Shown here: positions 1-10,681 of the stretch, in pieces
Position numbering within the stretch: position 1 is the stretch's first letter
How the letters are laid out: each line of letters begins with the position of its first letter
NCBI GenBank assembly: GCA_036971715.1
Contig: JAVHJL010000013.1
Coordinates: forward strand, 620,001 to 684,000
DNA length: 64,000 bases
Reading direction: 5' to 3'
Origin: Arthrobotrys musiformis
Lineage: Eukaryota; Ascomycota; Orbiliomycetes; Orbiliales; Orbiliaceae
Position numbers and translations under genes: made by a program
The notes under the pieces: model-generated
Told to the model about the DNA's origin: nothing
The model's input: the letters and a program-made list of their open reading frames with translations, nothing else
Database searches by the model: none

Positions 1-774
1 GAACAGCGTTGATAGTCGATCGCATATATGTTGGTGGGCAGTTCGCATTCGGAGATGGAGTCACAGACGACTAGTAGGCACCGTCAGCATTGAGTTTCTC
101 AACGACACTATACCATAGAGAAACTTTTACATTTGGAGGTAGATTTATGGCTGGTGGCGGCGAGTCCAGCTCTGCAACATTAAACGGCTGCATCAAATCT
201 GTGGCCTGTAAGAATGACGACGGAGGTCCTCCCTAGTAAACCCATAAATCAGTACCCAGTCCTAGTCTATAGAATAGTTATACATCCAACATACTGCAGG
301 TTGCCCATATGCAGGCTGGCCTCCCAATGACATGCCACCCATTTGGCCTGTGATTCCTCCCATGTCGGGTGCTGCATAGCCAGGTGTCGTCGGCTGGCCG
401 TAACCGGCAGGTTGTCCATACTGTGGTTGCTGCTGCTGCTGCTGCTGCTGCTGAAGTAACGGCTGGAACTGCGGTTGAGGTTGAGTCTGTCCGTACGCGG
501 GACCGGGATCATAGGATGGTGCTGTCGCAGGAGCACCAGGTTGATATCCAGCTGCCCCACCATAGCTTTGTTCTGGAGGATATCCACCATGTGCCGCTCC
601 TCCTAGAGTCGAATTCGCTCCTCGAGCGAAATCATATTGTTGGGTAGCGTAAGCTCGGGTTTTCTTCCCACCGGCACCAGCTGCCGCGCCGGGCCCTGGG
701 GGAGGAGGAGGGGCACCAGTGTCCTCTGGTGGAAGTTGCTGCGACGGGTCGCCCTGTGGCTGGTAGCCGTACAT
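1..774 (-). CDS. sec24: Sec24, COPII coat cargo-binding subunit (5' part, truncated by window edge)
   Basis: Sec24 forms the inner COPII coat with Sec23 on ER exit sites and binds cargo. Three exons can be followed on the minus strand: 774..295, 205..131 and 70..1 (continuing off the window). The N-terminus is Gln/Pro/Gly/Tyr-rich, as in fungal Sec24, and includes a run of nine Gln. A KKTRAYATQQYDF stretch matches the conserved segment in front of the core. Exon 2 reads TDLMQPFNVAELDSPPPAIN and exon 3 reads NCPPTYMRSTINA, both diagnostic for Sec24 just before the zinc finger. Donors are GTATGT (294) and GTAAAA (130). The first in-frame ATG is at 774. The frame stays open further 5' to about 970 without an ATG, so a short upstream exon is possible. 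Family call is sure, start codon is not. Confidence 0.9.
428..453 (-). repeat. CAG microsatellite coding polyglutamine in sec24
   Basis: About nine consecutive CTG triplets on the plus strand read as CAG on the coding strand and give nine Gln in the disordered N-terminus of Sec24. The tract is likely length-polymorphic between strains. Confidence 0.85.
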
Positions 775-972
775 TGCGGGGTAAAAACCGGAAGAAGATT
801 CGGAATAGGAGCTGCCAAACGGGATTGAAGCCTGAGATGGAAGTCCTGATGGCAGGTGATGGCGTGGATGGTGAGAGTTATATGGCGAGGGCTCTCCAGA
901 TGTAGTTCCGAGGTCGTTAGTCTGGCCTTCTATCTCTATGACGCGGGCAGCTCGCCTGCCAAGTTTCACCAA

Positions 973-1440
973 AAGGCCACACTATATCACAACACCGTGA
1001 CTTCATGACAGCTCTCAACTTCCAAGATGCCAGCGATGAGCTTCAAAAGCGCAGGGGAGGATTCGAGTCAATGTCCAGGAGCTAAAGGCAGCATGACTCG
1101 AAAAACTCAGCCCAATCCATTCGCCTCGGACACCGTTGATGCCTGTGCCCTAGCTCGGCTCGCAATATAACTTCTGTCGTCGGTACCGTCTGCTATAGGC
1201 TCCGGCATCGTTGTGCTGTTGGATTTTGAGCTCACAACGCAGAATGGCATGATCATGGGCCAACGTCGTGAGGCTGTCGATATTCGGCTTGGCGAGGCCT
1301 TTCGAGTCTGCTATAAAACAGCCACAATGAACAAGCAATACTTTTGATATGCAGTAGCAATAACTTTTCTCAAAAAATATTCCCACAAACCTTCAGACTC
1401 ATTGCAGACTTTTTAAAACGAAAAAAGGGGAGGATTCGAA
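973..1440. promoter_or_regulatory. Divergent intergenic region between sec24 and the first tandem paralogue
   Basis: About 470 bp between divergent genes. It should hold the promoters and 5' UTRs of both, and possibly a short non-recognised first exon of sec24. No RNA gene or convincing ORF is seen; the 78-aa minus-strand frame at 1150-1386 has no family resemblance. Confidence 0.4.
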
Positions 1441-3840
1441 ATGGAAAGCGTCGACAGTGAGGACTTCGCTCGGTACCTAAAGAGAGCTCCTGAACAGCAA
1501 GTTGCGAGTCTTCATCTGCGCAGGCACGAGTCGACAAGTACCGAAAGCCCAGACGGAACGCCCCAACCGGAATTGTCAATTCTGCAAGAGAAATTCTCCG
1601 CATTTGAAATCCAAGCAAGAGAATCGCCCCGAGCTGAGAATGCGAATGTATTCTCTCCGCCCGCCGAAATCGATTATTCGCACCAACTTGATAGCGATAG
1701 TAGATACACGAGAGTATTTGGCAGAGACATAAAACAACCATCGAGAGAATTTGGTGCGGAACGTATTCCGAGATACACTCCTGGCTTCAAGGAATCGAAA
1801 CATGACCCTCAAGCAGCCATCATACCACCGAGTGCTAAGGCAGAACCTACCCCGCCCACATCCGCTAACCCATTCGACGATGAACTTTCAGACGACGAAG
1901 ATCTAATTAGCAACAAAATCGCCTACCATAAGGCGGAAACAGAGAAATTTATAAGGCAAGAACGCGGTGATCCCGGTGTACTCAAAGTCCACCTCATTGC
2001 GCTTGTCGAGCAATACAAAGTCACCGATTCAAAGTTCAATTTGCACCTTGCAACCTTGTATAGCCTCGATGGCGACAACGAAAAGGTTTCTCAAGTACTA
2101 AAAAACTTCAAATTTGACACCGCCTTGACCCCAGCAGAGAATGCAGCAGCATACCTCATTAGAGCTGTCGCCCGTTGTAGATTACTTGACGCCCCTGCTG
2201 CATATAAGGACTGTCGCCGCGTAACCCAAATCTCAAGAAACTATAGCGGTAATCCAGACATGAAGGCCCTTGAGAATGTTGCAAATTATTACGCTAGCTG
2301 GTGTTCCCAACAAGCGAAAAATACAGCAGACGAATTATATTATAATTCATTGTATAGCTCGACAATAGGACCTCCTATCCTTCGATTCGGTGATATGCGC
2401 TATCAGCTTGAGCTGGTCTCCTCTGGATCGCAAAGTTCTAGGTGATGACCCAACCCCAGCAATTATCTCCTCGTTGAGCTAACGTTCTATACAGTAGAAA
2501 TAATAAAAGTACAACGCCACAGACAAATTCAGACGTCTCGAAAGCGACTAGTACAAACCCTCCCGCTACCATCCCACTCAAATCTTTGGCCCCTTCTAGT
2601 CACCTTCTTACTTCTGCAAACTCTACTCTATTGAAATTACCTTCGTCCCCACTCTCCCCATATATATTTCTAGACAGGAGGCCTCAATTCGCAACTCCGC
2701 TTTCCGAGCGCGACGAGAAATATCTCTGGGCAATGTTTTCTATCGAAGTCAGCAGACCCCATAGTACACTGAGGGGAATATTCAGAATAAAAAGATCCGA
2801 AGATCCATACTCAAGGCCTAAGAACAATACCAACCCAAAGCCATTGGAAACCCAGACCTGTATCAAATTTCGCTCACAATCCCAGATCCTCGATGTCCTC
2901 TACAACTGTATCAAATCCGACGAAATGTCTCTGGCATACGTCATTATATCCGGTAAGTCACTAGATGGCCCCAAACCCATTTTGACGGATGCCTTCAAGT
3001 TCATCTACTTAGACACTATGCCACTCTCCAGGATATCACTTAGACGACAGTAACTTTAAATTCCCAATGGGTTTTGCCTACACAATCCAATACCCAGAAA
3101 GTGCTCCGTATCACCCTTGGCAATACGTCCAGAAGTATTTCCAGTTCCTAGCCCTGTTAAACCCTCCCGAAACCGATCTCAAAAACGAGTCCATCGCTAC
3201 GAAACTTCTACATCGTGTAAGGTTGCTAAATTTAGGGTTATGGGACCATGTTGACCTACCACTCCCCACGAAGCTCCAGCTTGCTTTTGATTCCATAGCT
3301 CTTGCGCTTAGCCAAAATGTTGTCCCTGCATTGGCGATGATGCTAAATTTGCCTATTAATAACAAAGGTATGGACATATCGAAAAAAATCGGTATACGCG
3401 GTAGATGCCGCAATTTTGGAGATAGCTTCCAAGCTCTGACCGAAACACCAATCGCTCTGCTCACCATTCTTGAGAGCCAAACACCATTTGAACTCCCTAA
3501 CTGCCTTCGGACACTGCGACATGGCGGCTTACTTGATAATAAGTTGAAAGAAGGGGATTTTTTTGATTGCAATGGAGGACCTAGCCTCTTCCATTTGGTA
3601 GCTGCTTATGCAACAACGTCCATAACACCATTTTTGTTCCTATTAGACTTCCATTGCTGCAAAAAGCCATCCAAAAAGTTGAGCTGCTTGACAAGAGCCG
3701 CAGCGGTAGATGGGTACGGGAACGTTACTCCGAGTCAGGTCCTAAAGAGGCGTGCGAAGGAAACAACCGATCCAAAATTGTTAGACGTCTTGGAGGCAAT
3801 GATTGAACTTTTGACGACGTTTGAACCGCGTACAGATTGA
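1441..3840 (+). CDS. Hypothetical protein, tandem paralogue A (755 aa; TPR-like and ankyrin-like helical segments)
   Basis: I do not recognise this family. Model: join(1441..2441, 2495..2952, 3032..3840), 755 aa. Intron 1 has donor GTGATG, branch GAGCTAACG and acceptor ACAG; intron 2 has GTAAGT and CTCCAG. Residues about 1-140 are polar and probably disordered. An acidic patch at about 147-157 is followed by an alpha-helical, TPR-like region to about 290 (AAAYLIRAVARC, APAAYKDCRR). A second Pro/Ser linker leads to a C-terminal helical half. There, LFHLVAAYATT at about 673 and the following DGYGNVTPSQVL resemble degenerate ankyrin repeats (inference). There is no signal peptide or membrane segment. 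The next gene (4653-7246) is a clear paralogue: N-termini, helical core, intron 2 position and C-terminal motifs all correspond. The start ATG is supported by matching N-termini. Confidence 0.8.
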
Positions 3841-4652
3841 AATTCCGATATGTTTGCTAGTAAAGGCTCATATTAACTAATATTCCTGGAGTGGCGATAG
3901 TGGTATAAGTATCAGCATCAATCGGTTGCATGAGTTTGGATGTGCAATGCTTGGGCTTTCGAAATTCTCTAATTAGCTTCCCTCGAGCAATACCTATAAT
4001 TGCTTTCAGCACCCCACCAATATAATTCCTTTTTTAATTTTCTTACATCCTGCTTGCGCTCTTGTTTTCAGATGCAATTCCGTTATCCTGTCAGTACCAA
4101 TACTAATATATTCTAGTGCAGGCTAGTCTCGAGGTGGTGTAGGCCGAATTGTTATTCTAAACATACCACTAGTGCCCTAGAATACACATGCATATATGCA
4201 TATATAAAAGCGGCCTATCTATTGCCAACCTATTATTATACATAGCAAACAGGCTCCTTCGAGCTTGGGGAGCCCTAAATCTAGCCGATGCACTCGCCAA
4301 CACAAATTTACTGTTGGAATATATATCGCAACGGGGAACCTGGCGAGGCTGATATATATGGGATCCATCACGGCCATATTCGTATGCACAATTCAACTCA
4401 GCCGCTGATAATCGCCTGACTATGATCGATCTTGATCCCCGACCCAATATTTTGGACTCAAGAACTACCAACTCCCACAACTTTGTCAAGAAACCCATCT
4501 AACTCCAGAATTTGCAGAGAAAGTTGTCACACTCTCGACAGACGCCTTCAGATTCGATTGGGAATATTACAATTCGATTCAAAAGTCAGGCACCCCCTCT
4601 CCAGCCGCCGAGCCAGCCGCCGAGCCAGTACTGCAGCGCTGGATATACTAAG
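3841..4652. other. Intergenic region between the tandem paralogues
   Basis: About 810 bp, AT-rich in its first half. It should contain the 3' end of paralogue A and the promoter of paralogue B. No ORF, RNA gene or element is recognised. The open frame running into 4512 starts only at a TTG; the first ATG is at 4653. Confidence 0.5.
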
Positions 4653-7246
4653 ATGGCGTACGAGAACGTGGATGCTGCAGACATGCGGCACTACTTGAGC
4701 GCCCAGGAAAGACAGTTCCCTGCACATGCGGCCGCTAGAGGTTTCCACCAAGAGAATTCTAGTCCTGATTCTATGGCAAAAGGCTCTTCAGCCACAGAAA
4801 CAGCATTGCGCTTAGAGAGAGATTTCACCAGAAATCGAACCGAAATTCGGTCTTCACAAATCCCACAAAGCGAAAACGCCATATTCAAATACCGAGAAAG
4901 GGAAAGCGAGGGCACAACTGGAAGCATTACGACCTTGGGTAAATCTGAAGCGCAAGTCGCAAATATACGTATATCTCGGATTTTGGACAACACAGAGAAG
5001 GAACATCACGATCCGCGAACTCAAGGTTTCCCCAGGGAATATTCAAATACATCCGAGGATGAAGATCCTGATCTCGACGACGAAGCCGATAAAATTGCTT
5101 TCCACAAAAGGGAGATAGCGAGGCTTTCGGCTAGGGTACCTCCAGATATCACGCTATTGTTAGTTCATCTTAAAGCTTTGATAGAAACATACAAAGTCTT
5201 TGATGACTCCAGGGCACTTCTCGTACTATCAACTTTCTACCTCCAAGGAACAACAGCTTCCGGTCCAAATCTAGAGGAAACTCGCAAATGCCTGAGCATT
5301 TTGGCAAACTTCAAACCTAGTAATCTATCGATTGCAACTGACATTGACGCCGATGCTGAACTCCGACGAGCCCAAGAAAGCATCGGGATCTATCTTATAC
5401 GAGCTATGGCCAACTTCCAACTACAAAACTACCCCTCCGCATACAAAGACTCCCGCCGTACAATTAGCCTAGGCAAAAAACTCCCCGCTGACTCTTTAGA
5501 TAGGTGGCGGTTATACGTCCAGAGCGCATTTGAGATCGCGGCAGAGTCGTCAAAATTCATGGGAGACGAAGGCAATATGCTCTACTACCGCTCCCTTTGT
5601 GGAGAAAATGAAACCCGAGCATTTGTCGTTGTATCACTCTCCATTGAGTCCACCACAAGAACGGCCGTCGAGACTAAGTACCTGCCCACAATCTCCCAGC
5701 TAGGTCAAGAGCTTCCTAGAACTGCAAACCTAGCGATTGCAAGGGCACCAGAAGAACCCCACAAATCTAATCAGGTGATTAATTCGACGGCGCCAAAGAG
5801 GCAGCCAATACGGAATGAACAATCAGAGCACGCAGAGTACCAACAAAGGGACAGACCCCCAAAAAACAGGGAATATACAACAAGTGCCAATAATTTAACA
5901 ATCCAAACCCCCCGAACCCCATCCAGTCACTTAACAGAAAATGTGGCCGTTGAACAAGAAGCAAATACCGATCTTGATAACAGACTAGAGCGCCTCTCAC
6001 TCCCGGAGAAAAGGGTTGATTTTAGATTCATAATACCTCCATCCCTTCCGAATCCTATCGCAATACGCTCCTACACGCTTGGGTCAGAGCCTAACTCTCG
6101 GGACGCAGCGGTCTACGATAGTAATTTAATAAGGGACCCGATACTTGCGACATTCAAGTCCCATGTAAACATAGGATTCAATGCCGTCTGGGTAGATTTG
6201 ATAAATCTCAATGGACAGCACATTCGAGGCGCCATGAAACTCAACTTCGGAAGTTACGAAAACATTATGACTGCGTGCAGTACTTGTCTTAAAAAAAATC
6301 AACCAAATATCGCTTCCGCTATTCTCAAGAATGGTAAGCTTGGATGTGTTCCCACAAGAGTTATCCTTTATTTAAGTGAAATTTATCAACTAAACATTTC
6401 CCGTTTTAATAAAAAGGGTTTCACTACATCGGAGGGGAGTGGTTCGAAACTGGATATGGTTATCAGTTCAGCTTCTTCCCTTGGATTAAGGCTAATGGAA
6501 GGAGAGCTCAAAACCGGTTCCACTTTCTAGCCGCACTACTATTCACAAAACCGGAATGCATATCTTTGCTCACCGAGTTTCTCGGTTTCCCGGTATCAGA
6601 ATCCAATCCCGAGTCAACCTCATACCAACTCTACGAGGCCCTCGTTTTATCATTAGCAGTAGGAAACATGGGGATGGCATCAGCGATAGCAAGATACATA
6701 CCAGATCTAATTGCAGCACAACCGGGACGACCCCTCTTGCTTCTAGAAGACAACCCCGGATACATTCTAGCACCTCTCCCACTAGCAATAATTTTGGAAT
6801 GCTACCGGGGAGCGTATATAAATACAGACAAAACGTTCCTTTCGTCTTTGAAATCTTCATTCTGGGGATGCGTCGAGTTGGGCTGCAAAGTCTACGATTT
6901 GAACCTTTTCCATACGGCGGCAAAATACACGGCCTTCTCAATACTACCCATGTTATATCTCTTGCAAAATCATGGTCACAAGTGCCACCGCTGCCTCACC
7001 AAAACTATAACAGATAATCAGCATGGTCCAGGTGTAACGGCATTCGATATCGTTCTATCCCGGGCAATACTACTGAGAAGCTTCGGTAACCCGCAATATG
7101 GGAATTTAAACGATATTGCGAATTTGTTTTATAATTATAAAGTGGCTTATAGCAATACCTTTATATCTAGGACAGAGGATTTGGAAATCTTAGATAGGAC
7201 GGGTTTTCCATCGTTGTTCTCCATTCAGAAAATACCTAGTCACTAA
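4653..7246 (+). CDS. Hypothetical protein, tandem paralogue B (836 aa)
   Basis: Second member of the tandem pair; function unknown. Model: join(4653..6333, 6417..7246), 836 aa. The single intron has donor GTAAGC, branch CAACTAAAC and acceptor AAAAAG, at the same homologous position and phase as intron 2 of paralogue A (A reads VIISG/YHL, B reads ILKNG/FHY around it). Shared blocks: the N-terminus (VDAADMRHYL versus VDSEDFARYL), an acidic patch followed by a DKIAFHKREIA helix, a TPR-like segment (GIYLIRAMANF, YPSAYKDSRR), and the C-terminal LFHTAAKYTAF plus a GVTAFDIVLS motif reminiscent of ankyrin. B has a longer disordered middle (about residues 350-500) and lacks the first intron of A. Start 4653 is chosen because upstream frame has no ATG and the N-terminus aligns with A. 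Confidence 0.8.
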
Positions 7247-7494
7247 CCCATTCAGGCATTGGATCCTATAGAAGTAGCGGGAAGGCCTTCAATCACTGTT
7301 TATATAGCTGATGTTATATAGGATCCACCGGGTATGCACGGTCGTACACGCCCGCATTTTTATGCCAAATTCTGCCATGGAATTTTGTCTTACGTATCGA
7401 TATGGAGCACTAGATGCGTATACCTATCTGTAGCTTTTGTATAATCTAGTGGCTACCTAATTCCCGCTATATATTTCGCCTGGCTATATCCAAA

Positions 7495-10400
7495 CTAGGA
7501 ACCCCTCGATCTCGTATTAGATGGGGCTTCTGGAACTGTGCTATTCGCGACCTTAACGGCAGGTTTTGCTAAGTTTCTATTAGCCAAGCTTCCCTTAACC
7601 AATTTGTTTAAAAACAAACCTGTTGAAGTCTCTATAGTCGTTTTTACCAGCGTCTTGGAGTAAGTTGATGGTTTCTTTGAAGGTTCGTTGGAGCTCGTAA
7701 TCGTTACACTAGCTGGGTTTCCCGTCCTAGCTGCCTTAAACTCTCGGGCTCTATCTCCTGTTGTTCCATATACTGTTGTATATATCATCGTAACGGTTGC
7801 TTGATTATCCTTCGGCCCCGGGGTATAAGTGGCAGGTCGTTTACGAGTTGAAGTGTAACCACGAAAAATATTGGTGCTTGCGCGTAGCATTGCTTTCCGG
7901 TCAAGAACAGGTTTTTGATGCATTCCCGGACGGGGGGCTGGATTCGCAACGGGTTCTACACGCCCCCCTTGAGAATCCTGCAGCATCCACCCAATATCGC
8001 CAACATCCGGCAATGGGTCTGGTTTGATAAAAGTTTTCACAGGCGGAGGCCTGGACATGAGTTCTACGGCAGCGTGTTTGGTGCCATCCCAACCCTTGAT
8101 ATCACCGGGTCTTGTATAGGTTGGAGGCTTCGTGGTAGTTGGTTTGCGGGTTGACGATTTACGAGAGGTCGGTTTGGGGGTCGCCTTGGGGGTGATCACG
8201 ACGCTGGTAATATGCATGGCAATTGTGATTGTCGATTGATACGTAGGCGCGCGCGGGGGGGCCGGATCTCCGATGTCCTCTTCGTCATTCTCGTCCTCTG
8301 AGCAGTCTTCTATGTCTTCTTCACTTGGATCCGAAAAGGTGTCATCGAATCCGTCATCCTTCGATCTTCCGGATCCGCGGCCCTTGCTCGTTTCGTCGTC
8401 TTCGTCATCCTCAGAACGCTTATGACGTCGAAGTCGCTTCCAACTAGTTTGGCATGGTGTTTTCCCTGGCTTCCCAGTGCCCTTATCCTTCTTACCAGTC
8501 TCGTCATCCCCAGTGCTCACATCACCCCACCCCCCACCACCATCTTCCCCAGTTCCTTTATCTTCCTTATCAGTACCATCCCCGTCCATACCAGCTGCGT
8601 CGTCCCAACCCGTCTCATCGCCCCCAGTCCCTTTACTCTTTTTATCTGTCTCATCATCTCCATCTCCTTTACTTGCTTTATCCGTCCTAACTTTTCCAGT
8701 CCCTTTATCTTCCTTATCATCAAAATTGACATCGTCCTCAGACTCAGGCAAGTCACCAGAAGTTTGGCTCCGCTTCTTCAAATTATCTCGAGGCCCGGTC
8801 CATGCGAGCTTGATATTCGAATCCTTTTCAAGAGGGTAAGCATCTTTATACAATTTATCAACAACCTCGATAGCGGTCAAGCCCGGGTGGTCCGACATGT
8901 GACTAGCTAGTATCCCTGATATTGAAGGTACAACTGGAATATTTCTTCAGTCAGCATTCACTCGTACAATAACGCCCCCAAAGTCTTTAGATTTTTCCTG
9001 TTTAGACGGGGTAACGTACCAAGAGAGATTCCTTCTTCCTCGACGTAATTTTCGCGGTATGGAAGCACTCTCGCGGCGCTGTTCGATCTTATATGAGGAA
9101 CAGTTATATGCTTCGTGGTGCCGTATACCTTTACATATTCGGTTTCAACATGACCCGCCAATCGACCATTCTCATCCGCATTTCCAACGACAACCAAATT
9201 GCTAGTCTTTTTAGTGCCCCTTTTGGCAGGCCAATCAATTATTGGATCTCCCTGGATTTTCCTTATGTCAGTTTATATGTTGCGGGCCAATCTAACGGCA
9301 CCTGCGACGCAAACCTAGAGGGTCTCAATCCTCAATGTTTGAACAAGAATTATAGACTTTTCACCTACCACTTCACCATTTCCTGTACCTGTCACAACTA
9401 TCACATTTTCTAGTCCCAGAAGAGCGTCTAACGCTACATCGGCATAAATCGAAACTAAATCAAAATACTCTCTCTCAATCGCCGTCAAAAAACTATACCC
9501 CTTAAGATCCCCTTTATCATTTCGCCGGTGCCCGTCGAGGACAGTGCTAAGGTTGATAATTGCTTTTGCCTGATTAGGATCATCCAAAATCCTTCTCCGT
9601 ATATTCAGTAGGTTCTCAGCGTAGAGGTGCTGGTTTCGATTCCTGTCAGCATCCGCATTGAATACAACAGCAATGACGTTCGCTTTCGTTGCGAGGCCTG
9701 TGGTAGAACCGACAATCTTCGAGGTAACATCTGTCCCATGAAAAGTCTTGGAGTCATAATCCACAAGACTATATTCAGAGGGAGAAATCCCACCGGTTCT
9801 AATCCAAGACCCGACTTGTTGGTAATGATAGACTGTGCCAAACGCTTGGTGGTGTGCCGCAGATGGAGCAAACCCGGAATCGACAACATATACATCTACA
9901 CCTTTGCCTTGGTTGCCGCGAAAGTACGAATCGCGGGACTTCATCCAGTCATCCCAATCGGGATTTCTGCCATAGGCTCCTTTAGGGGGGCATGTAAGCG
10001 CTCTAATATCCCAAAATCGCCCGAACTGGGGCTTCCGAGGGCCAGAACCCTCACTATCCGAAGACCCCCCACTGGAAGAATAGCCGGTCCCGTAGTCAGT
10101 ATATTGGCGCCCGTGATCAACGTTAAGCATTTGGTCAATGAGTCGCCGTTCAAGAGGGGAATCAAGCCATGCGCCAAGCTATTTCACCACAATATCAGCA
10201 TGATATCTTATTTCACAAAGCTTAAACAATTGTTTAGAGACGTGTGGCTTACATATTCTTTGAGGTCATCCAGAATTACGTCTGCGATTATACCATATTC
10301 AGTAGACACCATGTAAAATGCCCGGCCGATACCATGATGCCACTGTCCACAGTACATGGTATCGTCATTTCCAGCATTATATTCTACTTTGTTTATTTGC

Positions 10401-10681
10401 GGGTCCTTCCCAAGTACGTTCTTGACCAAGGTATCCCGAATATGAGCATGTGCCACACGGTCGTTCCAGTATTTTTGCTTGACTATAAGGGCACATTCGA
10501 CCATTTCGTCATTCTCATACCCTTGAGTCCAACCGAGGTCCCTGATCGGCTTTGTATCACCTCTAGGTGATATTTGGTTTAGGTATTTGCCAATGATGCC
10601 ATCTCTTTGAATTAAGGCTGCCGCCCGAATAAGACAAAACAGGCCTATGAAGAGGACCTGATAAATAGGTTTGTTTTTCAT
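7495..10681 (-). CDS. Secreted subtilisin-like serine protease (S8) with acidic repeat and Thr/Pro-rich C-terminal tail
   Basis: Model: complement(join(7495..8933, 9020..9251, 9369..10178, 10253..10681)), 969 aa; all joins keep frame. Residues 1-22 look like a signal peptide. A prodomain-like region extends to about 230. The catalytic domain spans about 235-510: Asp243 (VYVVDSGF), His290 (HGTDVTSKI), oxyanion Asn410 (TGTGNG) and Ser489 (GISLVVPSISG). The usual GTS motif is therefore GIS. After about residue 520 comes a very acidic Asp/Lys/Gly-rich stretch with four KGTG units (about 560-650), then a dibasic and acidic segment and a Thr/Pro/Ser-rich tail to 969. It lacks an obvious GPI signal. 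The protein is about twice the length of a simple extracellular subtilase. Role inferred: secreted or wall-associated protease. The cleavage specificity of this member is unknown. Confidence 0.85.
8457..8727 (-). repeat. Degenerate acidic tandem repeat (KGTG units) in the protease tail
   Basis: Four imperfect units carrying KEDKGTG, KKSKGTG, KEDKGTG and KKDKGTG are separated by 10-25 Asp/Gly-rich residues (about residues 560-650 of the protease). The repetition is visible in the DNA as recurring TCATC and CCAGTCCCTTTA-like blocks on the plus strand. Confidence 0.7.

Noticed and set aside
4512..4652. N-terminal extension of paralogue B from a TTG
   Set aside because: No ATG in this part, and the ATG at 4653 matches the N-terminus of paralogue A.
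7495..8898. Separate 467-aa gene on the minus strand
   Set aside because: It is the last exon of the subtilase; the splice at 9020/8933 joins GISL to VVPSISG in frame.
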